Notes: a model not told the origin generated them from the sequence alone. 31,434 nucleotides of DNA from Halobacteriovoraceae bacterium (GCA_002718735.1 PBFR01000012.1:1-31434); one strand, 5' to 3'; positions 11,153 to 20,259 are shown, counted from the first letter of the stretch. Numbers and translations: made by a program.

Positions 11153-11914
11153 ATGAAGATGTTTATAGCTTTGATTTCAGGCTTAGTTTCAACCTCTGCA
11201 CTAGCTGCGGGTGGTTTCACTTGGTTGGGTGGAATTGCACATAGCCTACACATTCCCTCACATACTGTAACATACGCATTTGTATGCATGTTATTTTTAG
11301 TTGCTGGTTTTGTATACCGCGCAAAGGCTTCTTCAATAGAGGCTGGTATTGTTCCTGACAGAGGCTTTAGTTTTAGAAACGTTTTTGAGTCTTTTGGCGA
11401 TTTTATGTATGACCTAGCAAAGAATATCATGGGAGAAAAAGACGCGAAAAAATATTTCACTCTTTTAATCACAATCTTCATGGTAATCTTTTTTAATAAC
11501 CTAATTGGTATTATTCCAGGATTTCTTCCACCAACTGATAATTTAAACACTACCCTAGCGATGGGTATTTTTGTATTTTTGTTCTATAACTATCAAGGTA
11601 TTAAGGTGCAAGGTGTTGTAGGACACATTAAGCACTTTCTAGGTCCAGTAATTGGCCTAGCACCATTAATGTTGATTATTGAATTAATCTCCCACGCCGT
11701 TAGACCTATTTCACTTGGTTTGAGGCTTAAAGGAAACATGGAAGGTGACCACTTGGTTCTTTCTATTTTTTCTGAGTTGGTTCCTTACCTTGTTCCAGTG
11801 CCATTCTATGCACTAGGGATATTCGTAAGTTTCATCCAAGCATTTGTATTTACACTATTAACAATGATTTATATCGGAACCGCTGTTGAACATCACGATC
11901 ATGGTGATCATTAA
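11153..11914 (+). CDS. atpB: ATP synthase F0 subunit a
   Basis: Membrane stator subunit holding the half-channels that pass ions to the c-ring. The essential Arg is in LGLRLKGNMEGDHLV (Arg191), and the later helix FIQAFVFTLLTMIYIG carries the conserved Gln. The 253-residue length is typical. The first 19 residues look like a signal peptide ending SALAA, as in some F-type a subunits. The C-terminus is a short His/Asp-rich tail (HHDHGDH). An AAGGAAA ribosome binding site precedes the ATG. atpE follows, but no atpF, H, A, G, D or C gene does, so the remaining subunits must lie elsewhere. Confidence 0.96.
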   Translation: MKMFIALISGLVSTSALAAGGFTWLGGIAHSLHIPSHTVTYAFVCMLFLVAGFVYRAKASSIEAGIVPDRGFSFRNVFESFGDFMYDLAKNIMGEKDAKKYFTLLITIFMVIFFNNLIGIIPGFLPPTDNLNTTLAMGIFVFLFYNYQGIKVQGVVGHIKHFLGPVIGLAPLMLIIELISHAVRPISLGLRLKGNMEGDHLVLSIFSELVPYLVPVPFYALGIFVSFIQAFVFTLLTMIYIGTAVEHHDHGDH

Positions 11915-11945
11915 TTCGGTTCATTAATTTTTAAAGGAGAATAAA

Positions 11946-12179
11946 ATGGAAGCTAACGCAATGTACGCACTATCTGCTGCTTTGGTACTAGGAATTGTTG
12001 GATTTGGTGGAGCTCTTGCTCAAGGTAAGACTGCTGCTGCTGCTCTTGAAGGAATCGCAAGAAACCCAGGTGCTCAATCAAAGATTCAAACACCAATGAT
12101 TATTGGTCTTGCACTAATCGAATCACTTGTTATCTACGCTCTAGTTATCGCATTTACTTTGGCTGGAAAGATAGCTTAA
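11946..12179 (+). CDS. atpE: ATP synthase F0 subunit c
   Basis: The 77-residue hairpin that forms the rotor ring. The polar loop is [10 protein letters not shown], and the ion-binding carboxylate is Glu59 in [17 protein letters not shown]. Aligned to the Ilyobacter tartaricus sodium-binding c subunit with an offset of 6, Gln26, Glu59, Ser60 and Tyr64 match the sodium ligands Gln32, Glu65, Ser66 and Tyr70. Leu61 replaces Thr67. The binding pattern is therefore mostly sodium-type, but this does not prove sodium use. A strong AAAGGAG ribosome binding site fits the high copy number of c. A terminator follows after 27 bp. Confidence 0.97.
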   Translation: MEANAMYALSAALVLGIVGFGGALAQGKTAAAALEGIARNPGAQSKIQTPMIIGLALIESLVIYALVIAFTLAGKIA

Positions 12180-12206
12180 TAATTTTTTAAAATTTAAAAA
12201 ACAAAC

Positions 12207-12230
12207 AACCCCGTGAATGCGGGGTTTTTT
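12207..12230. terminator. Bidirectional terminator between atpE and pdxA
   Basis: Stem AACCCCG / CGGGGTT (12207-12213 and 12220-12226) with a 6-nt loop and a T run on the plus strand to 12231. On the minus strand the upstream A-rich stretch (12190-12205) supplies the U tract. It closes both the plus-strand dnaN-atpE run and the minus-strand mfd-pdxA run, whose last stop codon is at 12230-12232. Confidence 0.9.
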
Positions 12231-13138
12231 TATGCCCAAGAAATAATTTCTTCCAACAAATAGCTCATTCCTTGATAGCTTGCCTTATTTTTTCCATAAA
12301 GATCGAATGCAGTGCCATGGTCAACACTAACTCTTTTGAATGGTAGACCAAGAGTTAAATTAATTCCGGTTAGCCCATTAAGACGTTTAAACGGACCAAG
12401 TGCCTGGTCATGGGAAGTAAAGATAAAAAGCGATGAATCACTCTGAGCATTAAAAAGAATGGTGTCACCAGGAATTAATCCTTTAATTTTGAGCTTTGGG
12501 AATTGTTCTTCTATACGAAGAACTTCATCCTGCAACAAGGAATCATATCCACTGATAATTCCATCCTCACCGCAGTGGGGGTTAATGCCTGCAATATAAA
12601 CGTCCTTTATAGGTTTAATTGAAAGGAAATTCTTTATTGAGGCCAGCGTTCTATTGAGAAAGATATTTGGTGTTAAATGTTTTTCTATGTCTTTTAGAGC
12701 TATATGATCTGTAAGCAGTGCTACATTAAACTGTGGTGCGACAAAACTCATAACAATGTGATTGGATGGATATAATGCTCTTAGAAAGTCAGTGTATCCT
12801 TTGTAGACTCGGTTTTTACAAACGATTTGATCCTTGGAGCTTGGCAGAGTAAGAAGTACATCTTCATTTTTCATGTTCTTTAAAGCTTCATTTAGCGAAT
12901 CAGTTGTCTGAGATAACTTATGATCGACGAATTTAACTTTAAGGGTGTTGGATAAAATCTTCACCTGATCATCGATTAGATTAAAAGGTAGGTTGGTTAA
13001 CGTTAAACACTCGACTAGAGTTTTGCGATGACAGTATAAGATGAAGAGGGCTTGATGAGTTTTTTTAAGACAGATAAATGATTTAAAGAAAATCTCAAGG
13101 CCAACACCCCTCTCATGTCCTTGAGTTACTCGTATCAT
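12230..13138 (-). CDS. pdxA: Divergent 4-hydroxythreonine-4-phosphate dehydrogenase (PdxA)
   Basis: PdxA oxidises 4-phosphohydroxy-L-threonine in the DXP-dependent vitamin B6 pathway. The three metal-binding His of the family are visible in TDHIALKD (His145), AGINPHCGEDG (His188) and SVDHGTAFDL (His274), with HDQALGPFKRL and NLTLGLPF between. At 302 residues it is shorter than typical (about 330). The N-terminal motif, usually GDPAGIGPE, reads GHERGVGLE here. It follows the SurA-like gene with a 2-bp gap, echoing the surA-pdxA pairing of E. coli. The core motifs make the family sure; activity is likely but not certain given the altered N-terminus. Confidence 0.85.
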   Translation of the reverse strand: MIRVTQGHERGVGLEIFFKSFICLKKTHQALFILYCHRKTLVECLTLTNLPFNLIDDQVKILSNTLKVKFVDHKLSQTTDSLNEALKNMKNEDVLLTLPSSKDQIVCKNRVYKGYTDFLRALYPSNHIVMSFVAPQFNVALLTDHIALKDIEKHLTPNIFLNRTLASIKNFLSIKPIKDVYIAGINPHCGEDGIISGYDSLLQDEVLRIEEQFPKLKIKGLIPGDTILFNAQSDSSLFIFTSHDQALGPFKRLNGLTGINLTLGLPFKRVSVDHGTAFDLYGKNKASYQGMSYLLEEIISWA

Positions 13139-13140
13139 AA

Positions 13141-14058
13141 CTAGATGTTTTCTAAGATATAGTAATTAGACTCTTCTCGCTCGAACCAGTTATCTATAAT
13201 AGACTTAGAGCGGCTCATAAATAATTGGTTGTAGATTTGCTCTTTCATGTTGAGAAAATCTTTGGACTCTGTGAGATCTTTAGTTTTTACATAGAAGACA
13301 TGGATAATACCGCCAATATTATATGGTCTTGTAAATGATCCTTCATTTGTATTTTTCAAGATTTTATTTAACTCTGATGGAAGGTCTTCACCGTTCAGCT
13401 TTCCACGGTCACTAGTTTCGATACTGCTTAACTCTTTAGGCAGCATTCCAGTTTTTTGGTATTCTTCCAGTATTGTCGGTAATCTCTTCGCCAATTCCGG
13501 GCTAAGTTTATTACTTTCAATAGAGAAATCAAGCAAGTGGTACTTAAATGATAAAGCAGTATTGTTGGACTTTAAATTGTAATAGTAGTTCTTAATCTCT
13601 TGATCAGTGATGTTAACTAAAGGTACGATAATGCGCGTGTTGAAGAGGTTGTACTCCATGGCATCTCTGATAAGCTCAAAATACTCATTAAAGGTTAAGC
13701 CCTTTGACTCCAGAAAGTTTAAAAGATCAGAGCGCTTAAGCCCTAAACGTCTTTCAGTTTCATTGATTCTAGACTCGACGGCATCATCGCTTATGACAAG
13801 TCCCATTTCGGAAAGCTTGTCTTTTATAATGAATTGTCTTTGAAGGAGATCTAAAACTTCTTGCTCTGAGTATTTGGACTTATTATATATGAGTGGGGAA
13901 ATTTCTCTTCTGGCCTCGACTGTGCTTTTTACTCTCTGCAGTTCTGAGAGTGAGTAAACTTTCTCATTGATGACGCCGGCAATTTTGTCAATAAGTTTGG
14001 CATTGACAGCGTTGTGTGTCAAAAAAAGTATAAGAGCGCAGGAAAGAATTTTTTTCAT
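13141..14058 (-). CDS. SurA-like periplasmic chaperone
   Basis: A 305-residue exported protein. A signal peptide ends at about residue 20 (NAVNA then KLI). A SurA N-terminal-type helical region follows (about 21-165), with the start pattern IAGVINEKVYSLSEL. A parvulin-like region (about 168-270) keeps the outline GKLNGEDLPSELNKI and YNIGGIIHVFYV, but core isomerase residues are not clear. It probably acts as an outer-membrane-protein chaperone with a weak or inactive isomerase domain. It sits between a parvulin gene and pdxA with 2-bp gaps on both sides, matching the known surA-pdxA linkage. Whether it is the true functional SurA is inferred. Confidence 0.75.
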   Translation of the reverse strand: MKKILSCALILFLTHNAVNAKLIDKIAGVINEKVYSLSELQRVKSTVEARREISPLIYNKSKYSEQEVLDLLQRQFIIKDKLSEMGLVISDDAVESRINETERRLGLKRSDLLNFLESKGLTFNEYFELIRDAMEYNLFNTRIIVPLVNITDQEIKNYYYNLKSNNTALSFKYHLLDFSIESNKLSPELAKRLPTILEEYQKTGMLPKELSSIETSDRGKLNGEDLPSELNKILKNTNEGSFTRPYNIGGIIHVFYVKTKDLTESKDFLNMKEQIYNQLFMSRSKSIIDNWFEREESNYYILENI

Positions 14059-14060
14059 AT

Positions 14061-14876
14061 TTATTTCAATTTATTTTTATAGACCTTTATTTTGGCCTTC
14101 TTTCTCAAATTGTCGAAATAATTTTCAACAATCTTGTCTCTTTTAATATCATATATAATCTTCTTGTACATGTCGGTATTGATCTGTTCAGCTGTTTTCT
14201 CACCTAAGATTTTAACAATGTGGAAACCGTATTGAGTTCTAAAAGGAGCGATAATTGTATCTTTCTTTTTACCCTTAATACTTTCATAAAATTCTGGTGA
14301 TAATCTTGTGTGAGGTAGATAGCCCAGATCTCCCCCATCAATGCCCGTAGACGATTGGGAGAATCTTACAGCGTAGTCAACGAAAGTATCTGGCTTTTTA
14401 ACAACTTCTGAGTGAACCTTGACGGCCTTTTCAAATGCATTCTTTACATCCTCTTCTGTAGGATTTGCGGGAAGCCTAAAAAGAATATGGGCAGTACGAT
14501 ATTCCGGGTGATTTTTATAGTGTTGCTTTACTTCTTTATCGCTAACTTTGATTTTCTGGAGTTCTCCCTCTAGATCTTTGGAAATCTGAGCATGATACAA
14601 AATATCATTCATCTTGTTTACTACGATAGGATCTTTATGCAAATTATTTGATCTTGCTTTATCGATTCCGATGATTCTGTTAATAAGATCGTTTAGTGAA
14701 GACTCAAGTGTTACTTTCTTTTGGGCCCTTACGAACTTTAAATTGTCTTGGTGATATTTATAGAGGGTAGATTTTTTAATTTTCTTGCCATTAACAACAG
14801 CGACTACAGAGTCATCTTTCTCGTTTGCTAGAGAAAGGTTTGCAAAGATCAAACAAGCAGTAATTAGAATTCTCAT
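14061..14876 (-). CDS. Periplasmic peptidyl-prolyl isomerase, parvulin (PpiC) type
   Basis: A 271-residue exported foldase. A signal peptide ends at about residue 18 (SLANE). A SurA-N-like helical part with VAVVNGKKIKKSTLYK follows. A clear parvulin domain (about 126-226) shows the family motifs AHILF, RFSQSSTGIDGGDLGYLP and TQYGFHIVKIL. It catalyses cis-trans isomerisation of prolyl bonds and aids folding of exported proteins. It is followed by the SurA-like gene with a 2-bp gap and preceded by mfd with a 49-bp gap, so the whole minus-strand block is probably one transcript. Confidence 0.9.
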   Translation of the reverse strand: MRILITACLIFANLSLANEKDDSVVAVVNGKKIKKSTLYKYHQDNLKFVRAQKKVTLESSLNDLINRIIGIDKARSNNLHKDPIVVNKMNDILYHAQISKDLEGELQKIKVSDKEVKQHYKNHPEYRTAHILFRLPANPTEEDVKNAFEKAVKVHSEVVKKPDTFVDYAVRFSQSSTGIDGGDLGYLPHTRLSPEFYESIKGKKKDTIIAPFRTQYGFHIVKILGEKTAEQINTDMYKKIIYDIKRDKIVENYFDNLRKKAKIKVYKNKLK

Positions 14877-14925
14877 TTTAATGTTCCTATGGGTGAGGTT
14901 GAACTATACCTTAGTAATAAAAACG

Positions 14926-17900
14926 CTAACATGGATCCATTTGCTGTGCAATATGTTTCGAAAAGTCCAGCAGAGTAGAAGGCTCAACTATTTCGGCAAA
15001 TTTGCACTGAACACTAAAGTCAGGATTCATTTTATAAACTTTAGGCCGTTGCATACAGAATCCTATAACCTTATCTCTTAATGAAGTGTTTTGCTCAAGT
15101 TCATCCCTGTTAAATGACAAAGTAATGAGTTTCTTCCCCACTTTAACCTGATTGAGACTTATTTTGGATAAAGTAATACGACTCTCGAGAATAGTTATCA
15201 GATTAGTTAAACTTTCAGGATGAAGGCCATAAAGATCTTGAAGTTCTTCTGCAATCGTATCTAGAACCTCTGTCTTTGAAGCGTTAGATAATCTTTTATA
15301 ATACTTTAGTCTAGTACCCGTATCAGGGATATAAGACTCTGGAATATTTGTGTGAAATGGAGTTTGCATTTCAATTAGCTGCTTATGAGAAACAGTTTCA
15401 TGTTTTAACTCAGCAATGGCCTCTTGCAATAGCTCCATATAAAGTTCAAGACCAATATTACCTATATGCCCGGACTGCTCAGCACCCAAAATATCACCTG
15501 AGCCTCTAATCTCGAGATCTGAGGTTGCCAGTGAAAAACCGGCTCCAATATCTGCATAAGTTTGTAGGGCCCTTAATCTTTTGGTGGCTATGCTTGATAA
15601 GAGTCTGTCATTTGGAACCATAAAATAAGCGTAAGCTTTTTTATCTGATCGACCAATTCTACCCCTAAGTTGATGCAATTGAGATAAACCATATGTATCA
15701 GCTCTATCTACAATCATGGTATTTGCAGAGGGTATATCAATACCGGATTCGATGATGGTAGTTGAGACTAAAACATCAAACTTACGCTCATAAAAATGTG
15801 TGATCCTTTTCTCAAGTTCTTTTTCGGCCATTTGACCGTGTGCGAACATGACTTTAGCAGTGGGGGAAAGTTTTTGAATCTTGGCAGTAAACTCTTCCAT
15901 GTCATGAACTTTATTATGGACTACAAATACTTGCCCACCCCTAGTTAGCTCTTTGTCTATGGCCCTTTTTAAGGTGGCAGGATCTTCTTTTATTAAATAA
16001 GTTTTAATTGATTGCCTTTTTGGCGGGGGTGTCTGAATTAATGAAAAATCTTTAATTCCTAAAAAAGACATTTGGAGCGTTCTAGGAATAGGCGTCGCAG
16101 TCATGGTTAGACAATCAATATTCTGCTTTAGAGTTTTAAGCTTTTCTTTATGTGTTACACCAAATCTCTGCTCTTCATCAATAATTAACAGACCCAAGTC
16201 TTGAAACTTAACTTTATCGGACAACAGTTTATGGGTACCCACAATAATATCAATCTTGCCAGCTTCTAGATCTTCTAGGATTTGGTTTGTTTCCTTAGGT
16301 GACTTAAACCTTGATACATAAGCAATATTAACCGGAAAGTCTTTGAATCTTTCGATCATAGTATTGTAATGCTGAAATGCGAGAACGGTTGTTGGAACGA
16401 GTACTGCAGTTTGCTTGTGATCAAGAACTGCTTTAAATGATGCACGCATGGCAATTTCAGTTTTTCCAAAGCCAACATCACCGCATATGAGCCTATCCAT
16501 AGGCTTTTCACTTGTCATGTCATCTAATACATCTTGAATAGCTTTTAGTTGGTCTTCTGTTTCTTCAAAGGGAAACTTTCTTTCAAAGTCTTCATAAAGT
16601 TCATCGGGCTCTGAAAACTTAAAACCTTTCTTAAGTTCTCTTTGTGCCTGGAGCTCAATTAAATCAAAAGCAAGCTTTTTGACAGATTTGGATGCCCTTT
16701 GCTTTTCAAGATCAAATTTTTTGGACTTTAGATTTGCCACCTTTATTGTGGCCGTTGAATTAGAGTGCTTTTGAATAAGATCAAGTTTGTATACTGGTAC
16801 ATAAACCTTGTCTTGATCGTGATATTCTAAAACAATAAACTCGCCAACCTGTGATCCAAGCTCTACCGTCTCCATCCCTAAGTATTTTCCAATCCCATGT
16901 GCTTTATGAACTACATAGTCTCCTGGACTAAGAGAAGATAATTGATCTGCAAACACATCTTGGGTGGTTTTACTTTTCTTCTTTGCTTTTGAAACCTTGT
17001 GAATAAAGAAGTCTGACTCAGAAAGAAAATAAAGTTGTTCATTTGAGTAGACGAAACCCTCTGATAAATCAAAGTTTAGAAATTTAATATGGTTAGTGTT
17101 TACTGTTTGAAAGGCCTTTAAAACATTTTGAATCTTTTCCAAGGTTGCTTCATTTTTATATCCAATCCACACTTCCTTGGCATGTGCCTTTTCCAAGATT
17201 GTTTTAAATAATGTCTGAATAAATTCAGTTTTATTAGTTTTGGAGCTAACAATATTAGAATGACTTAGAAAGGTTTGAAGTTGCTCAATTCCTAAGGATA
17301 TACTAGCTTGCTTCCCATCATTTAAATCACTACTAAAGGAAATATCATTAATAATGAATGCACCGTGATCTTGTTGAGTATATGAGAAATAGAGATCTTT
17401 TGGACTTGGAAACAATTCTTGGGAATCTTCTTCAGCTGCAGATAAATCAAATAACTCATTGTATTCTTCCATTGCCAATGTAAATGATTTAAGAGCCTCA
17501 TCAAGGTTAAAAAAGTGAAAGGTGGCATTCTCTATTAATAGCCTGTAGAGACATGTAAGTTCTTCAAAAAAAAGTGAAAAAAACATAGGGAAATTTGGCG
17601 GAAAGGTATTCTCGTCAAGCTTATTAAAGTAGTTTTCTCTAATTTCACGCTTAAATTTATGATTCAAGGGAGGCCTTGGAATCTTAGATTTAAAATTGGT
17701 TATGTTGTCGGAAGAAAGGGCAAAACCTGCCATTGGGTAGATAGAGACTTCCTCCAATGGTCTATTTTTATTGGTTCTCATTGTGGAAGGATCTATCTCG
17801 TAAATTTCCTCAACCATATCGTCAAAGTAATGAAGGCGAATAGGATTGCCGGACAAAGGATAAATATCAAAGATTTCACCTTTCTTCGAGAAGGTTCCAG

Positions 17901-18396
17901 GTTCTTCCGTTGAAGGCATTGACTGATATCCGAGTGAAGTCAGTTTTGAGGATAAATCAAATGGACTGATAATGTCGCTTATTTCAATTTTGAAGCTTCC
18001 AATTTGAAAAAATGAATTGGATGGAACTTTAGTCATTAGAGCGTTAAAAGTAGTGACTACCAAGTATGATTCATCTGTATTATGTAATTTATTTAAACAC
18101 AATAGTCTGTCGTTGAGTGCTCTTTCTGAACTAAAAGCACCACTGTATATATTTTGCCCTATATCAGGATAGTATAGAGTGGGATTATTCAACTTTACCG
18201 AAGCATAAAATCTTTCAGCTTGCTCTTCGGTCTCGAAGACATATACCTGATGTTTTTTATCACTTTTCAAAGAGCTCTTTAAGAAGTTGTCGTATATTAA
18301 ATACCACTGTTCATGATTCAGTCCGTTAAGAGTGAAGTTCGAATTTGGGTTATTTCTACGGTGCTCTAAAATTTTGGCTTCAATATTTAGTTTCAT
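14926..18396 (-). CDS. mfd: Transcription-repair coupling factor
   Basis: ATP-dependent translocase that removes RNA polymerase stalled at DNA damage and recruits UvrA. The 1156-residue protein has the full Mfd layout: a UvrB-like N-terminal part (about 1-350), an RNA-polymerase-interacting CarD-like domain (about 488-545, SPGDYVVHKAHGIGKYLGME), Walker A GDVGFGKTE (639-647), the DEEQ box (740-743) with RFGV after it, motif III TATPIPRTL, the later RADTYGLSQLHQLRGRIGR segment, and a C-terminal domain from about residue 1000. A TATAAT lies at 18425-18430 on the minus strand, about 30 nt before the start. It heads the block mfd-parvulin-surA-pdxA. Confidence 0.98.
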   Translation of the reverse strand: MKLNIEAKILEHRRNNPNSNFTLNGLNHEQWYLIYDNFLKSSLKSDKKHQVYVFETEEQAERFYASVKLNNPTLYYPDIGQNIYSGAFSSERALNDRLLCLNKLHNTDESYLVVTTFNALMTKVPSNSFFQIGSFKIEISDIISPFDLSSKLTSLGYQSMPSTEEPGTFSKKGEIFDIYPLSGNPIRLHYFDDMVEEIYEIDPSTMRTNKNRPLEEVSIYPMAGFALSSDNITNFKSKIPRPPLNHKFKREIRENYFNKLDENTFPPNFPMFFSLFFEELTCLYRLLIENATFHFFNLDEALKSFTLAMEEYNELFDLSAAEEDSQELFPSPKDLYFSYTQQDHGAFIINDISFSSDLNDGKQASISLGIEQLQTFLSHSNIVSSKTNKTEFIQTLFKTILEKAHAKEVWIGYKNEATLEKIQNVLKAFQTVNTNHIKFLNFDLSEGFVYSNEQLYFLSESDFFIHKVSKAKKKSKTTQDVFADQLSSLSPGDYVVHKAHGIGKYLGMETVELGSQVGEFIVLEYHDQDKVYVPVYKLDLIQKHSNSTATIKVANLKSKKFDLEKQRASKSVKKLAFDLIELQAQRELKKGFKFSEPDELYEDFERKFPFEETEDQLKAIQDVLDDMTSEKPMDRLICGDVGFGKTEIAMRASFKAVLDHKQTAVLVPTTVLAFQHYNTMIERFKDFPVNIAYVSRFKSPKETNQILEDLEAGKIDIIVGTHKLLSDKVKFQDLGLLIIDEEQRFGVTHKEKLKTLKQNIDCLTMTATPIPRTLQMSFLGIKDFSLIQTPPPKRQSIKTYLIKEDPATLKRAIDKELTRGGQVFVVHNKVHDMEEFTAKIQKLSPTAKVMFAHGQMAEKELEKRITHFYERKFDVLVSTTIIESGIDIPSANTMIVDRADTYGLSQLHQLRGRIGRSDKKAYAYFMVPNDRLLSSIATKRLRALQTYADIGAGFSLATSDLEIRGSGDILGAEQSGHIGNIGLELYMELLQEAIAELKHETVSHKQLIEMQTPFHTNIPESYIPDTGTRLKYYKRLSNASKTEVLDTIAEELQDLYGLHPESLTNLITILESRITLSKISLNQVKVGKKLITLSFNRDELEQNTSLRDKVIGFCMQRPKVYKMNPDFSVQCKFAEIVEPSTLLDFSKHIAQQMDPC

Positions 18397-18476
18397 TAAT
18401 AAGACTTTTTTAATTCAATTTTCCATTATACACTATGGTTTGTCTCACTATAGCGGTTTAATTAAAAAGTGATAAC

Positions 18477-18773
18477 ATGGATGTTAAAAAAATTTCATTG
18501 TTCATGGGAATGATATGCTTCTTTTCCATCTTTTTCACCTTCATATTTGTTAGGCCAGAGTTCCGCTTAAAGAAGAAAATATTTTCTGAAAGCAAAAATA
18601 AATATAGAACCTATTTAATTAGTCTAACAAATGTGTTTTTAGCTGCAATCCTATTTTCCCACATCAAAGCCTACGGGCCTAAGTATGACCCATTGATTCT
18701 AATATTTATTGTAGTTTTTTTGATCTATTCAAATGCTCCAACTTTTAGGAGGAACAATGATAGAGCCATATGA
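18477..18773 (+). CDS. Small three-helix membrane protein, possible NuoA-position subunit
   Basis: A 98-residue protein with three predicted membrane helices (about 7-25, 45-62 and 71-87) separated by a basic loop (RPEFRLKKKIF). I see no clear family motif. It is the first of eight overlapping genes. The second to fourth resemble NuoH, NuoJ and NuoK, so its position and topology match NuoA (three helices, 100-150 residues). The acidic residues and Cys of NuoA's first loop are not evident. It could equally be an unrelated small membrane protein. Its 3' end overlaps the next gene by 17 nt. Confidence 0.4.
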   Translation: MDVKKISLFMGMICFFSIFFTFIFVRPEFRLKKKIFSESKNKYRTYLISLTNVFLAAILFSHIKAYGPKYDPLILIFIVVFLIYSNAPTFRRNNDRAI

Positions 18774-19581
18774 GTTATTAGCTGGTGTTGTTTTAATGCT
18801 GTTTCTCCCATTTGTGGCAGCATTCTTTACATACTTGCCAAAGTTTTCTCAAGTCAAAAAAGGATTAGAGGTCATTTCAAGTGCGAACATAGCTACAAGT
18901 CGTGGATTGAATGAAAGCTTTAAGTCTAAAGACTTCGTGCCTTTTGAAGTCTTTTTAACTTATTCAACTTTAACCGCACTTTCGATTCTTTCATTCTCAT
19001 TCTTATTTAGAATATATACTAACCAATTGGCCAATGCAGACTTGGAATACTTTTATACTTTTACAATGATATACGGGTTTGTGGGTATAATGCTATTTAA
19101 AATCACTAAATGCTTTAATGAGCAAAGAGTTAATCTTGCTGCAGAATTGCATGATTTGTCCCTTGTCTACACTTCGCTTTTATTAATATTCACAGGCGTA
19201 AGCTTAACTAGCCCTGAAGGTAAGACAGTGCTTTCAGAATTCTTTTTATTTATTCTGTTTCAGGTAACTCTTTATTTTTTCTTTTATCGAAACGTTCAAA
19301 ATAAGAACCACTCTAATCAGTTTTACTTTAAAGTGTTCTCTTGCACTAGAATGTCACTAAACGCAAGCTTCATGACAATGCACTTACTAAAATTAAACGC
19401 TTTGTTGAAAAGTGAACTTTTTATTTTAGTGCTCTTGTTAAGTCTAATAATAGAGATCTTTTTGAATATCATAAACTTCGAAACCATTTTGATTAAGTCC
19501 CGTTTAATAAATGAAAAACTTGATAAACTTATAGTGTGTGTCTTGGCGGTCACTGTTAGTTTAAAGGCGTTAAATGTTTGA
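18757..19581 (+). CDS. Multi-helix membrane protein resembling a divergent NuoH/HyfC subunit
   Basis: A 274-residue protein with about eight membrane helices. The start at 18757 is chosen because AGGAGG (18747-18752) lies 4 nt before it; an upstream ATG at 18733 lacks such a site. Its last residues, LDKLIVCVLAVTVSLKALNV, follow the NuoH C-terminal pattern (Asp-Gln-Leu-Met, Trp-Lys, Leu-Pro-Leu, Leu-Asn-Val). The N-terminal LPKFSQVKKGLEVISSANI region sits where NuoH and hydrogenase homologues carry a basic loop. The acidic quinone-site loop of true NuoH is not recognisable. Resemblance was judged by eye. It overlaps the next gene by 8 nt. Confidence 0.5.
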   Translation: MIEPYELLAGVVLMLFLPFVAAFFTYLPKFSQVKKGLEVISSANIATSRGLNESFKSKDFVPFEVFLTYSTLTALSILSFSFLFRIYTNQLANADLEYFYTFTMIYGFVGIMLFKITKCFNEQRVNLAAELHDLSLVYTSLLLIFTGVSLTSPEGKTVLSEFFLFILFQVTLYFFFYRNVQNKNHSNQFYFKVFSCTRMSLNASFMTMHLLKLNALLKSELFILVLLLSLIIEIFLNIINFETILIKSRLINEKLDKLIVCVLAVTVSLKALNV

Positions 19582-19999
19582 ACAGGTAATCGGTGCTTTT
19601 ATTCTCATTTTCGGCCTTATTTCTTATTTAGTTAGAACACATCGTGTTGTGTTGTTTTCAGATATGATTTTGAGCTTTTGCGTTCTTGCTTTACTGGTGC
19701 GAAAATTGGAACTGGGTACTGCTTTGGCGATTTTCATAATTATAACAACTTTTCACATGACTTACTTCGTTGCCCGTAAAAAAGAAATAAAACTTTCGAG
19801 GGTAGCTGCAAAAAACAAATATATTAAGCTAGGTGTAAGTATTTTTTCTGGTTTACTATTTATTATTATGGTCCACCTAGTCTATACAGTACCTAGCTTG
19901 CCTGTGTGGTGGGAACTAGCTCAAAAAGATAAATATAATATCTTAATGTCGATCTTTCTTTTAATGGTATTTCTAAAAAGGGGGAAAGAATGGACTTAG
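19574..19999 (+). CDS. Five-helix membrane protein resembling NuoJ
   Basis: A 141-residue protein with about five membrane helices (about 4-20, 25-43, 47-66, 84-106 and 120-134). The pattern through the first three helices, LVRTHRVVLFSDMILSFCVL then ALAIFIIITTFHMTYFV, follows the hydrophobic rhythm of NuoJ. There a Thr/Asn-x-Val turn follows helix 1, and helix 3 is the flexible pi-bulge helix (IIVYAGAIMVLFVF in known proteins). The Gly and Tyr of that bulge are not kept. It lies between NuoH-like and NuoK-like genes, exactly as nuoJ does once non-membrane subunits are removed. It overlaps its successor by 10 nt. Confidence 0.5.
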   Translation: MFEQVIGAFILIFGLISYLVRTHRVVLFSDMILSFCVLALLVRKLELGTALAIFIIITTFHMTYFVARKKEIKLSRVAAKNKYIKLGVSIFSGLLFIIMVHLVYTVPSLPVWWELAQKDKYNILMSIFLLMVFLKRGKEWT

Positions 20000-20259
20000 T
20001 TCTCTACTCGTTTCTCTTTTTATCGTTTCTAAATTTTTTTGGAACTAGACTTGTATTGAATAGGTATAAAGCAATTATTTATTTTAGTCTTTCTATAGTT
20101 ACACTTACATTGAGGAAGGAAGGATCGGACTTTGGGTCAAATGAAGCATTGTTGTACTTTTTCACCGCAACTGCATTATCTGCTATTGGCGGTTTGTATA
20201 TATATCTATTTAAATACCAAAATGAAAACCCAGAAGACTTAAATGATTTTGACGATTAG
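19990..20259 (+). CDS. Three-helix membrane protein resembling NuoK
   Basis: An 89-residue protein with three membrane helices (about 3-19, 26-41 and 53-74) and an acidic tail (NENPEDLNDFDD), comparable to NuoK tails that end with Asp and Leu-Asn. Length is close to NuoK (about 100). In NuoK, helices 2 and 3 each carry a Glu needed for proton transfer (Glu36 and Glu72 in E. coli). Here helix 2 (KAIIYFSLSIVTLTL) and helix 3 (FFTATALSAIGGLYIYLF) have Ser or Thr instead and no acidic residue. A GGGGAAAG ribosome binding site precedes the ATG. It overlaps the next gene by 17 nt. Confidence 0.5.
   Translation: MDLVLYSFLFLSFLNFFGTRLVLNRYKAIIYFSLSIVTLTLRKEGSDFGSNEALLYFFTATALSAIGGLYIYLFKYQNENPEDLNDFDD

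Noticed and set aside
14785..15081. 98-codon plus-strand ORF over the parvulin and mfd ends
   Set aside because: Antisense to two well-supported genes, with no family features.
18733..18756. Upstream start for the NuoH-like gene
   Set aside because: The ATG at 18757 has AGGAGG directly before it, while the ATG at 18733 has no ribosome binding site and would extend into the preceding gene.
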